Origin: Pseudomonas mosselii | Lineage (GTDB): Bacteria > Pseudomonadota > Gammaproteobacteria > Pseudomonadales > Pseudomonadaceae | Direction: 5' to 3' | Length of the DNA stretch: 64,000 nucleotides | Assembly (NCBI RefSeq): GCF_003205295.1 | Contig: NZ_QJRP01000019.1 | Span: 1-64,000 of the forward strand | In this document: positions 1 to 7,404 of the stretch, in pieces | Position numbering within the stretch: position 1 is the stretch's first letter | Layout: each line of letters begins with the position of its first letter | Notes under the pieces: generated by a model | The model's input: only the letters and a program-made list of their open reading frames with translations | Told to the model about the DNA's origin: nothing | The model's database searches: none | Program-made: the position numbers and the translations under genes

Positions 1-183
1 GTGCTGGAGCGGGTGGACGGCCCCGAACAGGGCGCCTGCCGCGACCTGAACTTCGACCCGCTGATCCTGCCCCACGGCATCGAGCCGTCCGCCGACCCGA
101 TCCTCGCCGCCCGTTCGGCCGCCTATTCGGTGTCGTTCAACCGCCGTAGCCACGAAACACTGAGCGAAGGAGCCCGCCCATGA
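1..183 (+). CDS. Catalase-family peroxidase (SrpA-like), C-terminal fragment
   Basis: Only the last 60 codons are in the window; the frame is open to the left edge, so the true start lies outside. The tail contains a segment reading FDPLILPHGIEPSADPIL followed by AAYSVSFNRR, which resembles the end of small periplasmic heme catalase-related peroxidases (SrpA type). The stop overlaps the ATG of the next gene (ATGA), so the two are translationally coupled. Pairing of this peroxidase with a cytochrome b561 is common in pseudomonads and suggests electron supply from the quinone pool to a periplasmic peroxidase. Identification rests on a short tail plus context. Confidence 0.7.
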   Translation: MLERVDGPEQGACRDLNFDPLILPHGIEPSADPILAARSAAYSVSFNRRSHETLSEGARP

Positions 184-713
184 CCCCCACCGCCTTCCAT
201 CCCCTGGCCCGCCTGCTGCACTGGCTGATGGCCGCGCTGATCCTGGCCATGCTGTTCATCGGCGTGAACATGATCGGCGACCTGTCGCCACGGCATCCGC
301 TGCTGGTCGAGCTGCACAAGGCGACCGGCTTGGCCTTGCTGGTGCTGGCGATCCTGCGCATCGCCCTGCGCCTGGGCCTGCCACACCCGCCGCTGCCCGG
401 CGACCTGCCCCGGCTGCAACGGCTGGCCGCCGGCGCCTCGCACCTGTTGCTGTACGGCCTGATGCTGGCCATGCCGCTGCTCGGCTGGGCGATGCTTTCG
501 GCCGGTGGCTATCCGCGGCCCCTGCAACTGCCCGCCATTGCGCCCCACGACTTGCAACTGTATGCCGTGCTGCGCCAGGGCCACGGCTGGGCAGGCTACC
601 TGCTGTTCGCCACCGTGTTGCTGCACCTGGGCGCGGCTTTGGTGCATGCCCTGGTGCGCCGCGACGGCGTCTTGCGTAGCATGTGGCCAGGCCCGCTGCG
701 CCGCGGTGAATGA
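180..713 (+). CDS. Cytochrome b561 family membrane protein
   Basis: A 177-residue protein with four predicted membrane helices, the usual size of bacterial b561-type di-heme cytochromes. Histidines placed in helices (LLHWLM near residue 14, ELHKATG in the mid-40s, SHLLLYG in the 80s and LLHLGAALVH near 150) fit bis-histidine heme ligation. It would carry electrons from ubiquinol to a periplasmic partner, here probably the peroxidase encoded just upstream with which it overlaps by four bases. The downstream gene is separated by 78 bases holding a possible Fur box, so the operon probably ends here. Confidence 0.85.
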   Translation: MTPTAFHPLARLLHWLMAALILAMLFIGVNMIGDLSPRHPLLVELHKATGLALLVLAILRIALRLGLPHPPLPGDLPRLQRLAAGASHLLLYGLMLAMPLLGWAMLSAGGYPRPLQLPAIAPHDLQLYAVLRQGHGWAGYLLFATVLLHLGAALVHALVRRDGVLRSMWPGPLRRGE

Positions 714-734
714 GCACTGCCGGGGTCGACATAT

Positions 735-753
735 GTAAATAATTATTACTAAC
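735..753 (-). promoter_or_regulatory. Candidate Fur box
   Basis: The 19-mer read on the minus strand, GTTAGTAATAATTATTTAC, matches 13 of 19 positions of the Fur consensus GATAATGATAATCATTATC. It sits in an AT-rich patch of an otherwise GC-rich region, 38 bases before the ATG of the MFS transporter, where a repressor would block that promoter. Found by eye; not scored against a matrix. Confidence 0.45.
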
Positions 754-791
754 ATTGGCGCTCATTTCGTCGAACTGCCCCGGACTGCCTA

Positions 792-1997
792 ATGAACGTC
801 GCAAAGGACCCTGCCGCTTTGACCCCGGCCAGCACGCTGGACCTGCGTCCACTGATGCTGGTGAACATGGCCTGCACCATGTCGATGATGGCCTTCGTCG
901 CCCTGATCGGCCCCATCGCCCGCCTGCTGGGTATGGCCACCTGGCAGGCCGGCGCGGCGGTGACCGTGGCCGGCGTGGTCTGGGTGCTGCTGGCCCGGCC
1001 CTGGGGGCGCCTGGCCGACCGCTATGGCCGGCGCCGCGTGCTGCTGCTGGGCAGTGGCGGCTTCACCCTGGCCTATTGGGTGCTGTGCCTGTTCATCGAC
1101 GGCGCATTGCGCTGGCTGCCTGGCGCGAGCGTGGCGTTCTTCGGGCTGATGCTGGCCCGCGGCCTGATCGGTGCCTTCTATGCTGCGCTGCCGGTAGGTG
1201 GCAACGCGCTGATCGCCGACCATGTCGAGCCCCAGCGCCGGGCCCGGGCCATGGCCTCGCTGGGCGCGGCCAATGCCGTCGGCCTGGTGGTCGGGCCGGC
1301 ACTGGCCGCGCTGCTGTCGCGCTACAGCCTGAGCCTGCCGTTCTATGCCATGTCGCTGCTGCCGGCCACGGCGTTCGTGGTGCTGCTGTTCAAGCTCAAG
1401 CCCCAGCCACTGGCACACGTCCATGCGCCCAATCCGGTGCGCCTGTCCGATCCACGCCTGCGCCGCCCGTTGCTGGTGGCCTTCAGCGCCATGCTGAGCA
1501 TCACCGTGTCGCAGATCGCCGTCGGTTTCTTCGCCCTCGATCGCCTGCGCCTGGAGGCCGGCGACGCCGCCCAGGCCGCGGGCATCGCCCTGACCTGCGT
1601 GGGCGTGGCGCTGATGCTGGCGCAGGTGTTCCTGCGCAGGCTCGAGTGGCCGCCGGCGAAAATGATCCGTGTCGGCGCCAGCATCTCCGGCCTGGGCTTC
1701 GCCGCCGCGGCGCTGGCGACCCACGCCCCCTGGCTGTGGAGCGCATTCTTCGTCGCCGCGTTTGGCATGGGCTTCGTCTTCCCGGCATTCTCCGCCCTGG
1801 CGGCCAACGCCATGCACGCCAGCGAACAGGGCGCCACGGCCGGCTCGATCGGCGCCGCCCAGGGCATGGGCGCGGTGATCGGGCCGCTGGCCGGCACCCT
1901 GGTCTACGCCCTCGACCCGCGCCTGCCGTTCCTCGCCGTCGGTGCCCTGCTGTTGCTGGTAGGGCTGTGGCCGGCAGCGAGCGACCAGCGTCACTGA
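792..1997 (+). CDS. MFS transporter (drug/metabolite exporter type)
   Basis: A 401-residue protein with about twelve hydrophobic segments. The loop between helices 2 and 3 has the MFS motif A form GRLADRYGRRRVLLL near residues 75-90. Family and size fit a proton-driven single-component exporter of the inner membrane. The substrate cannot be read from sequence. An upstream Fur-box candidate would suggest an iron-linked substrate such as a siderophore, which is an inference only. A regulator of the PuuR type follows after 79 bases on the same strand. Confidence 0.8.
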   Translation: MNVAKDPAALTPASTLDLRPLMLVNMACTMSMMAFVALIGPIARLLGMATWQAGAAVTVAGVVWVLLARPWGRLADRYGRRRVLLLGSGGFTLAYWVLCLFIDGALRWLPGASVAFFGLMLARGLIGAFYAALPVGGNALIADHVEPQRRARAMASLGAANAVGLVVGPALAALLSRYSLSLPFYAMSLLPATAFVVLLFKLKPQPLAHVHAPNPVRLSDPRLRRPLLVAFSAMLSITVSQIAVGFFALDRLRLEAGDAAQAAGIALTCVGVALMLAQVFLRRLEWPPAKMIRVGASISGLGFAAAALATHAPWLWSAFFVAAFGMGFVFPAFSALAANAMHASEQGATAGSIGAAQGMGAVIGPLAGTLVYALDPRLPFLAVGALLLLVGLWPAASDQRH

Positions 1998-2076
1998 GAC
2001 GCACAGCGCGCAAGCCTGCAGAGTGTGTTTTAATGCCTCGCCCATTATTTTTGACACCTCTGCAAACAAGGCGGCT

Positions 2077-2622
2077 ATGGACACGGGGACACGACTCAAA
2101 CTGGTGCGTGAACGCAACAACCTCTCCCAACGGGAACTGGCCCGCCGCAGCGGCCTGACCAACTCGACGATCTCGCAGATCGAGCAGAACCGGGTCAGCC
2201 CTTCGGTCAGTTCCCTCAAGAAACTGCTCGAAGGGATCCCCATGTCCCTGGCAGAATTCTTCAGCTTCGACGAGCCGGTGCGCGAGGAGCGCTACGTGTT
2301 CCGTGGCGGCGAGCAGCCCGACCTGGGCCGCAACGGCCTGCGCATGCTGCTGGTCGGTGCCAGCGTCGAAGGCCGCCAGATGCGCATGCTGCGCGAGCTG
2401 TACGCACCGGGTGCCGATTCCGGCGAGCCGATCATCCACGCCGAAGGCGAGGAATGCGGCCTGGTCACCCGTGGCACGATGGAGCTGTGGGTCGATGGCC
2501 AAGTCAGCGTGCTTAACGCCGGCGATGGTTACTACATCCCCACCACCCTGCCCCACACCTTCAAGAACATCGGCCCCGACGAGGCCGAGATCATCAGCGC
2601 CAATACCCCGGCGAACTTCTGA
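2077..2622 (+). CDS. puuR: XRE-cupin transcriptional regulator, PuuR-like
   Basis: A 181-residue regulator with an N-terminal helix-turn-helix (residues about 5-60, SQRELARRSGLTNSTISQIE) and a C-terminal cupin domain (about 105-175), the plan of PuuR, the putrescine-responsive repressor of E. coli. Order, length and the ending SANTPANF (PuuR ends SAHTPTTF) agree. The ATG at 2077 is chosen because the family starts a few residues before the HTH; an upstream in-frame ATG at 2023 would add an unrelated extension. No putrescine catabolic genes adjoin it, so its targets may be elsewhere. Confidence 0.8.
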   Translation: MDTGTRLKLVRERNNLSQRELARRSGLTNSTISQIEQNRVSPSVSSLKKLLEGIPMSLAEFFSFDEPVREERYVFRGGEQPDLGRNGLRMLLVGASVEGRQMRMLRELYAPGADSGEPIIHAEGEECGLVTRGTMELWVDGQVSVLNAGDGYYIPTTLPHTFKNIGPDEAEIISANTPANF

Positions 2623-2629
2623 CCTGCCC

Positions 2630-2917
2630 GTGACCACCGTCGCCAGCCGCGAGGCTTACCAGTGCCTGCGCGACGCCGCACTCGGCGTGCGGCCGTTGGT
2701 GACGGTCGCCCGCCTACACGGTGAGCAGATCGAGGTGCAGGTAGACGACTGGTACCTGACCCTGGTGCTGGACGGCGAAGGCCTGGCCCACTGCAGCCAC
2801 TGCCAGAGCCCGGATGGGCGCCAGGGCACGCTGGACGACTGGCACCGCTACGGCACCAATCCAGTGGATCACCTGAGCCTCTGGGAGCGCGTTCAGGTAG
2901 AACGACTGTTGATCTGA
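2630..2917 (+). CDS. Small protein of unknown function (95 aa)
   Basis: A GTG-started frame beginning 8 bases after the puuR-like stop, ending in a TGA at 2915. The product is 95 residues, acidic, without signal peptide or membrane helix, with a CSHC pair around residue 55. Tight spacing suggests co-transcription with the regulator. I do not recognise the family with certainty; one of the small Pseudomonas-specific DUF families is possible. Coding character is plausible but support is mainly position and length. Confidence 0.5.
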   Translation: MTTVASREAYQCLRDAALGVRPLVTVARLHGEQIEVQVDDWYLTLVLDGEGLAHCSHCQSPDGRQGTLDDWHRYGTNPVDHLSLWERVQVERLLI

Positions 2918-2982
2918 CCCGTGAGCAATCCCTGTAGGAGACTGCCCAACCCCTCGGGCCACGCTGTCGCGCAGGGAACTGT

Positions 2983-3107
2983 CCCCCTGTGGGAGCGGCC
3001 TTGTGTCGCGAAAGGGCTGCGCAGCAGCCCCAGGATTCCAGCGCTCATGCAAAGATCGCCGGGGCCGCTTTGCGGCCCTTTCGCGACACAAGGCCGCTCC
3101 CACAGGG
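2983..3107. repeat. REP-type inverted pair (family A)
   Basis: Two REP units face each other: cctgtgggagcggccttg at the left and its complement caaggccgctcccacaggg at the right, each joined to a gcgaaagggctgcg-type stem. It lies between the small unknown gene and the convergent isomerase gene, so the RNA hairpins may protect 3' ends or end transcription in both directions. Confidence 0.9.
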
Positions 3108-3147
3108 TCTAGCTAAATCAATGAGTTACGGATTGCTCCATGAGAGC
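3108..3147 (-). repeat. 40-nt REP-flanking motif, copy 1
   Basis: Read on the minus strand this begins GCTCTCATGGAGCAATCCGT and ends CATTGATTTAGCTAG. It agrees at about 36 of 40 positions with the block at 5771-5810, and each block directly adjoins a family-A REP pair in the same relative orientation. Confidence 0.75.
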
Positions 3148-3163
3148 GGCATGGCCCAGATCA

Positions 3164-3763
3164 TCAAGCCTGCCTGACCAAAGCCTGCTCGACGAAATCC
3201 AGCCGGTCCTGGCCGAAGAACATCTGCCCGTCGACGAAGAATGTCGGCGCCCCGAACACGCCACGTTCGACCGCCTCCTCGGTAGCTTTGCGCAAGGCGT
3301 CCTTGACCTCGGGGCGCACGGCCAGCTCCTGGAACATCTCGGCCTCGAAGCCTCCTGCGGCCAAGGTCTCACCCAATACCGCAGGGTCTCCCAGATTGCG
3401 TCCGTGCACGAACAGCCCCTCGAACAGCACCTTCAACAGCGCCTCGAATCGCGCTTCGGCAAACAACTGGACGCCGATCAGCCCGCGCATCAGGTTCAGG
3501 GTGTTTACCGGAAACCCTGGCGGCAGGGTCAGGGGCACGCCATAGCGGTCGGCGTAGCGCTTGAGGTCGATGCGCATATAGCGCCCCTTGGCCGGCACCA
3601 TGACCGGCGAGGCGTTGCCGGTGGCCTGGAACACCCCGCCCAGCAGAATCGGCTTGTACACCAACCGCGCCCCGTGACGCGCGCACAGGGCGGGTAGCTG
3701 GGTCGAGGCCAGGTAAGTGGCCGGGCTGCCCAGGTCCAGGAAGAACTCGACGGTCTTGCTCAT
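3164..3763 (-). CDS. 2-hydroxychromene-2-carboxylate isomerase family protein (DsbA/kappa-GST fold)
   Basis: A 199-residue protein of the DsbA-like thioredoxin family. The start MSKTVEFFLDLGSPATYLA carries the serine (about residue 13, in LGSPATYL) that binds glutathione in HCCA isomerases and kappa-class GSTs; no CxxC is present, arguing against a disulfide oxidoreductase. In aromatic degradation the family isomerises 2-hydroxychromene-2-carboxylate, but many paralogues have unknown substrates. It follows the SDR gene by 27 bases on the same strand and is probably co-transcribed with it under the divergent TetR regulator. Confidence 0.8.
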   Translation of the reverse strand: MSKTVEFFLDLGSPATYLASTQLPALCARHGARLVYKPILLGGVFQATGNASPVMVPAKGRYMRIDLKRYADRYGVPLTLPPGFPVNTLNLMRGLIGVQLFAEARFEALLKVLFEGLFVHGRNLGDPAVLGETLAAGGFEAEMFQELAVRPEVKDALRKATEEAVERGVFGAPTFFVDGQMFFGQDRLDFVEQALVRQA

Positions 3764-3790
3764 GATTCGTTCCTTGTATGAGGGTGGGAC

Positions 3791-4522
3791 TTACCAGCGC
3801 TCCATCCACGGGCGCAGGTCAAGTTCAAAGGTCCAGGCATCCCGTGGCTGGGCATGCAGGAACCAGTAGCTGTCGGCGATGTGCGCAGGGTCCAGGATGC
3901 CGTCCTGGTCCTTGAGCGCATAACGTTCGGGGAAGCTGTCGCGGATGAACGCGGTGTCGATGGCGCCGTCGACCACCACATGGGCGACATGGATGTTGCG
4001 CGGCCCAAGCTCGCGCGCCATGCTCTGGGCCAAGGCTCGCAAGCCGTGCTTGGCCCCGGCGAAGGCGGCGAAACCGGCCGCGCCACGGGTGCCGGCGGTG
4101 GCGCCGGTGAAGAGGATGGTGCCGCGTTCGCGGGTGACCATGCGCCGGGCGACCGCCTGGGCGGTGAGAAAGCCGGCGAAGCAGGCCATTTCCCAGATCT
4201 TGAAGTACTTGCGCGGGGTTTCCTCGAGAATGCTGCAGGGAACATTGGCGCCAATATTGAAGACAAACGCTTCGATCGGGCCGATATCACGCTCGATGGT
4301 CTCGACCAGCTCGACGACCTCTTCTTCCTTGCGCGCATCGGACCCGAAGCCATGGGCCTGACCACCCGCGGCGCGGATCTCATCGACCAGCGGCTGCAGT
4401 TTTTCCACCTGGCGCCGGGTCACACAGGCGACATACCCCTCGCGGGCGAAACGCTTGGCGATCTCGCCCCCGGTAGCGTCGCCCGCCCCGATCACCAGCA
4501 CGACCTTTTGTTGTTCTGCCAT
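3791..4522 (-). CDS. SDR-family protein with altered catalytic site
   Basis: A 243-residue Rossmann protein. The N-terminal nucleotide-binding turn is GAGDATGGEI (residues 12-21), unlike the usual TGxxxGIG. The active-site YxxxK is replaced by F154-A-G-A-K158, and the usual serine position about 13 residues earlier is alanine or threonine, so a normal SDR hydride transfer is doubtful. The start at 4522 is preferred over the ATG four codons upstream because GGAG lies eight bases before it. It heads a two-gene unit with the isomerase and is divergent from a TetR gene with a palindrome between them. Confidence 0.8.
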   Translation of the reverse strand: MAEQQKVVLVIGAGDATGGEIAKRFAREGYVACVTRRQVEKLQPLVDEIRAAGGQAHGFGSDARKEEEVVELVETIERDIGPIEAFVFNIGANVPCSILEETPRKYFKIWEMACFAGFLTAQAVARRMVTRERGTILFTGATAGTRGAAGFAAFAGAKHGLRALAQSMARELGPRNIHVAHVVVDGAIDTAFIRDSFPERYALKDQDGILDPAHIADSYWFLHAQPRDAWTFELDLRPWMERW

Positions 4523-4544
4523 GGACCGCTCCATTAATGAATGA

Positions 4545-4559
4545 TCGTTTAGTAAACGA
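4545..4559. promoter_or_regulatory. Palindromic operator, likely for the TetR regulator
   Basis: TCGTTTAGTAAACGA is a perfect inverted repeat around a central G, placed in the 89-base gap between the divergent SDR and TetR genes. Size and position are typical of an autoregulatory TetR operator controlling both promoters. Confidence 0.7.
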
Positions 4560-4611
4560 ACGCTATGCTACGATCACGTTATCGTCAAGCCCGCGCCAAG
4601 AGGTTCCGCGC

Positions 4612-5175
4612 ATGCGCTACAGCACCGACCACAAGCAACAGACCCGCGAGAAGCTACTGGCCAGCAGCGGCGCCCTGGCCAAGCGCGGGGGTTTCGCCGC
4701 CACCGGCGTGGCCGGGCTGATGAAGGCCATCGGCCTGACCGGCGGCGCCTTCTACAACCATTTCCCGTCCAAGGACGACCTGTTCAGCGAGATCGTCCGC
4801 CGCGAACTGGCCAACAGCCCGTTGGCGCGTCTGGTCGAGCGTGGCACCGATCGGCCCCGGCTCAAGCGCCTGCTCGAGCAATACCTGAGCCTGGCCCACC
4901 TGCACAATGCCGAGGGCGGCTGCCCACTGCCGCCACTGGGGGTGGAGATCGCCCGCGCCGAGCGACCGGTGCGCGAACAGGCCGAACACTGGCTGGTGGA
5001 GCTGCACCAGGCGTGGAGCGAGACCCTCGACGACTCCGAGCTGGCCTGGGCCTTGCTCAGTCAGTGCGTCGGCGCACTGGTGGTGGGCCGTATGCTGGCC
5101 AGCGAGCCGGTGCAGGCGCAGGTGCTGGACGCCAGCCGCAAACTGGTCGGACGGGCCTTCGATGAGGCTCGCTAG
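4612..5175 (+). CDS. TetR/AcrR family transcriptional regulator
   Basis: A 187-residue repressor. The N-terminal DNA-binding domain (about residues 8-55) contains TGGAFYNHFPSKDDLF, the recognition helix region of TetR proteins, followed by a helical ligand domain with a GGCPLPPLG segment typical of the TetR_C group that binds small hydrophobic ligands. The ATG at 4612 fits the family start; an upstream frame opening at 4537 would overlap the operator. Its likely target is the divergent SDR-isomerase pair plus itself. Confidence 0.85.
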   Translation: MRYSTDHKQQTREKLLASSGALAKRGGFAATGVAGLMKAIGLTGGAFYNHFPSKDDLFSEIVRRELANSPLARLVERGTDRPRLKRLLEQYLSLAHLHNAEGGCPLPPLGVEIARAERPVREQAEHWLVELHQAWSETLDDSELAWALLSQCVGALVVGRMLASEPVQAQVLDASRKLVGRAFDEAR

Positions 5176-5755
5176 CACGCTGCTCGGACTGCTGTTGGCC
5201 CTGCCCGCCCTCGCCCAGGAGAGTTGCCCGGTCGGGCAATACCCGGTATGCCTGGTGGTGTGCTTCTGCGCGCCCATCGACCCCAACCAGGGCGGCCAGG
5301 TGCTGCAGGATGTCGAGCGTATGGCCACCGGCAGCCTGGTATTCGCCCTGCGCCAGGCTCGCGATGAGGCAACCGCCAGCGGCAGCCAGCCGATCCCCTT
5401 GCATATCCGGGCCCAGCTCGAGCCCTGGTACGACTTCGCCGTGCTCGACGCGGCGCGCTACCGGGTGGGCGATGAACAACAGATCAGCGCCGCCAACGCA
5501 TTGCTGCAGAACCCGGACGTCAACGCTGTGACCCTGATCGACACCATCATCTTCCGCCGCAGCGCCGATGCCGAGGACAACGTGGCGCTGTGGGCCCATG
5601 AACTCAAGCACGTGCAGCAGTACCAGGAACTGGGGGTGGAGGAGTTCGCCCGGCGCTATACCCGGGATTACCAGGCGCTGGAGGGACCGGCGTACGAGAT
5701 CGAGGCGAAAGTGGCCAAGGCGTTGCGCGAAAAGGCATCCGGCGGCCCGCGCTGA
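5162..5755 (+). CDS. Secreted HExxH protein, DUF4157-like
   Basis: A 197-residue protein with a cleavable signal peptide (MRLASTLLGLLLALPALAQ). The mature N-terminus has four cysteines (about C22, C30, C34, C36). H146-E-L-K-H150 is an HExxH zinc-peptidase motif followed by an acidic segment (AYEIEA), the arrangement of DUF4157 domains. It probably acts in the periplasm or outside, either as a peptidase or as a structural relic of one. The ATG lies inside the end of the TetR gene (14-base overlap in another frame), suggesting coupling to it. Confidence 0.65.
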   Translation: MRLASTLLGLLLALPALAQESCPVGQYPVCLVVCFCAPIDPNQGGQVLQDVERMATGSLVFALRQARDEATASGSQPIPLHIRAQLEPWYDFAVLDAARYRVGDEQQISAANALLQNPDVNAVTLIDTIIFRRSADAEDNVALWAHELKHVQQYQELGVEEFARRYTRDYQALEGPAYEIEAKVAKALREKASGGPR

Positions 5756-5770
5756 CAGCCGTATCACACG

Positions 5771-5810
5771 GCTCTCATGGAACAACCCATAACTCATTGA
5801 TTTAGCTAGT
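5771..5810 (+). repeat. 40-nt REP-flanking motif, copy 2
   Basis: Begins GCTCTCATGGAACAACCCAT and ends ATTGATTTAGCTAGT, nearly identical to the minus-strand block at 3108-3147. It directly precedes the REP pair at 5811. Confidence 0.75.
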
Positions 5811-5943
5811 CTCTGTGGGAGCGGCCTTGCGTCGCGAAAGGGCTGCGCAGCAGCCCCGGCAATCTCGATGGTGGCCAAGAACCTGGGGCCGCTACGCGAC
5901 CCTTTCCGACCGGTCCGACGCCTCGGCAAGGCCGCTCCCACAG
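5811..5943. repeat. REP-type inverted pair (family A), partly diverged
   Basis: The left unit reads ctctgtgggagcggccttg and the right unit ends caaggccgctcccacagg. The centre is longer and less symmetrical than in other copies because of an added segment around 5904-5930. It occupies the first half of the 395-base gap before mexE; the second half holds the mexE promoter region. Confidence 0.85.
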
Positions 5944-6017
5944 GTGGACAGTTCTCTGCGCGACAGCGTGGCCCAAAGGGCTGGGCGATCTCCCACAGGG
6001 AATGAAGCTGCCTTGAA

Positions 6018-6041
6018 ATCATGCGTCCGGATCGATGACAT
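6018..6041 (+). promoter_or_regulatory. Candidate MexT (nod-box-like) site 1
   Basis: ATC-N9-GAT at 6018-6032 followed by GACAT at 6037-6041 fits the spacing of the MexT consensus ATCA-N5-GTCGAT-N4-ACYAT as I recall it, with about 10 of 15 fixed positions matching. It lies 110 bases before the mexE ATG. Confidence 0.45.
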
Positions 6042-6051
6042 CCTTCGACCT

Positions 6052-6075
6052 ATCATTGCGCGTGATAATAACCTT
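6052..6075 (+). promoter_or_regulatory. Candidate MexT (nod-box-like) site 2
   Basis: ATCATTGCGCGTGAT is a LysR-type ATC-N9-GAT element with inverted ATCA/TGAT arms, followed at the right spacing by ACCTT. About 11 of 15 fixed positions of the MexT consensus match. It lies 34 bases after site 1 and 75 bases before mexE. Confidence 0.5.
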
Positions 6076-6150
6076 CGCTCCGTTTGATTCGTGCACCACG
6101 CGCAAGACACTCACACTCCGCCCACTACTAATACATTGGCGGAGTTCTCC

Positions 6151-7392
6151 ATGGATCACTCACTCAAACCCTTGCGCTTTCCCCTCGCTGCCCTGGCAGT
6201 GGTGGTGCTCAGCGCTTGCGGCCGCACCCCCGACGCCGTGCAGGCTCCCGCCGCGCCAAAAGTCAGCGTCGCCAAGGTGATCGAGCAACCGATCAACGAA
6301 TGGGACGAGTTCACCGGCCGCCTCGAAGCCCCGGAAACCGTCGAAGTGCGCCCACGGGTGTCCGGCCAGATCGACCTGGTGGGCTTCACCGAAGGCGCCC
6401 AGGTCAAGAAAGGCGACCTGCTGTTCCAGATCGACCCACGCCCGTTCCAGGCTGAGGTGCGCCGCCTCGAAGCCCAGTTGCAACAAGCCAAGGCCACCGC
6501 CATCCGCAGCGCCAACGAAGCCCGCCGTGGCGAGCGCCTGCGCGACAGCAACGCGATTTCTGCGGAACTGGCCGAGTCGCGCAGCAGCGCCGCCGCCGAG
6601 GCCCGCGCCGGGGTCGACGCGATCCAGGCCCAGCTCGACCTGGCCCGCCTGAACCTGAGCTTCACCCGCGTTACCGCGCCGATCAGTGGCCGCGTCAGCC
6701 GCGCCCAGTTCACCGCCGGCAACATCGTCAGCGCCGACGTCACCCCGCTGACCAGCGTGGTCTCCACCGACAAGGTGTACGCCTACTTCGACGCCGACGA
6801 GCGCGTGTACCTCAAGTACAGCCAGCTCGCCCGCGACGGCCAGCGCGGCCAGAGCACCCCGGTGTACCTGGGCCTGACCAACGAGACCGGCAACCCGCAC
6901 CTGGGCCAGATGAACTTCGTCGACAACCAGGTCAACCCGCGCACCGGCACCATCCGTGGCCGCGCCGTGTTCGACAACCGCGACGGCCAGTTCACCCCGG
7001 GCCTGTACGCGCGCCTGAAGCTGGTCGGCAGCGCCCAGTACGACGCCGTGCTGATCAACGACGAAGCGGTCGGCACCGACCTTGGCAAGAAGTTCGTGCT
7101 GGTCATGGACAAGGACAACAAGGCCGCCTACCGCGCCGTGGAACTGGGACCCAAGCTCGAAGGCCTGCGCATCGTCCGTAGCGGCCTGGCCAAGGACGAC
7201 CGCATCGTGGTCAAGGGCCTGCAGCGCGTGCGCCCGGGCTCGCCGGTCACCCCTGAGGAAACGCCGATGGCCAGCGAGCAGACCCTCGCCGCCCTCGCCC
7301 AGCAGCGCCAGGCCCTGGAGGCCAGCAACCCGGCGCCGAAGGTCGCCGGCGCCAATGTCAAAGTCGCCAGCGCCCAAGCGCCGCGCGGTTAA
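6151..7392 (+). CDS. mexE: RND efflux periplasmic adaptor subunit, MexE-like
   Basis: A 413-residue membrane-fusion protein with a lipoprotein signal ending VVVLSAC (lipid-modified Cys23). Domains follow the standard order: barrel-sandwich hybrid (GRLEAPETVEVRPRVSG), alpha-hairpin (about 110-165), lipoyl half (FTRVTAPISGRVSRAQ) and beta-barrel. It links the inner-membrane pump to the outer-membrane channel. Sequence and gene order mexE-mexF-oprN identify the MexEF-OprN family, which exports chloramphenicol, fluoroquinolones and related compounds. The ATG at 6151 with GGAG upstream is chosen over an ATG 20 codons earlier because the lipoprotein signal starts here. Confidence 0.92.
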   Translation: MDHSLKPLRFPLAALAVVVLSACGRTPDAVQAPAAPKVSVAKVIEQPINEWDEFTGRLEAPETVEVRPRVSGQIDLVGFTEGAQVKKGDLLFQIDPRPFQAEVRRLEAQLQQAKATAIRSANEARRGERLRDSNAISAELAESRSSAAAEARAGVDAIQAQLDLARLNLSFTRVTAPISGRVSRAQFTAGNIVSADVTPLTSVVSTDKVYAYFDADERVYLKYSQLARDGQRGQSTPVYLGLTNETGNPHLGQMNFVDNQVNPRTGTIRGRAVFDNRDGQFTPGLYARLKLVGSAQYDAVLINDEAVGTDLGKKFVLVMDKDNKAAYRAVELGPKLEGLRIVRSGLAKDDRIVVKGLQRVRPGSPVTPEETPMASEQTLAALAQQRQALEASNPAPKVAGANVKVASAQAPRG

Positions 7393-7404
7393 GGGACAAC
7401 ACCG

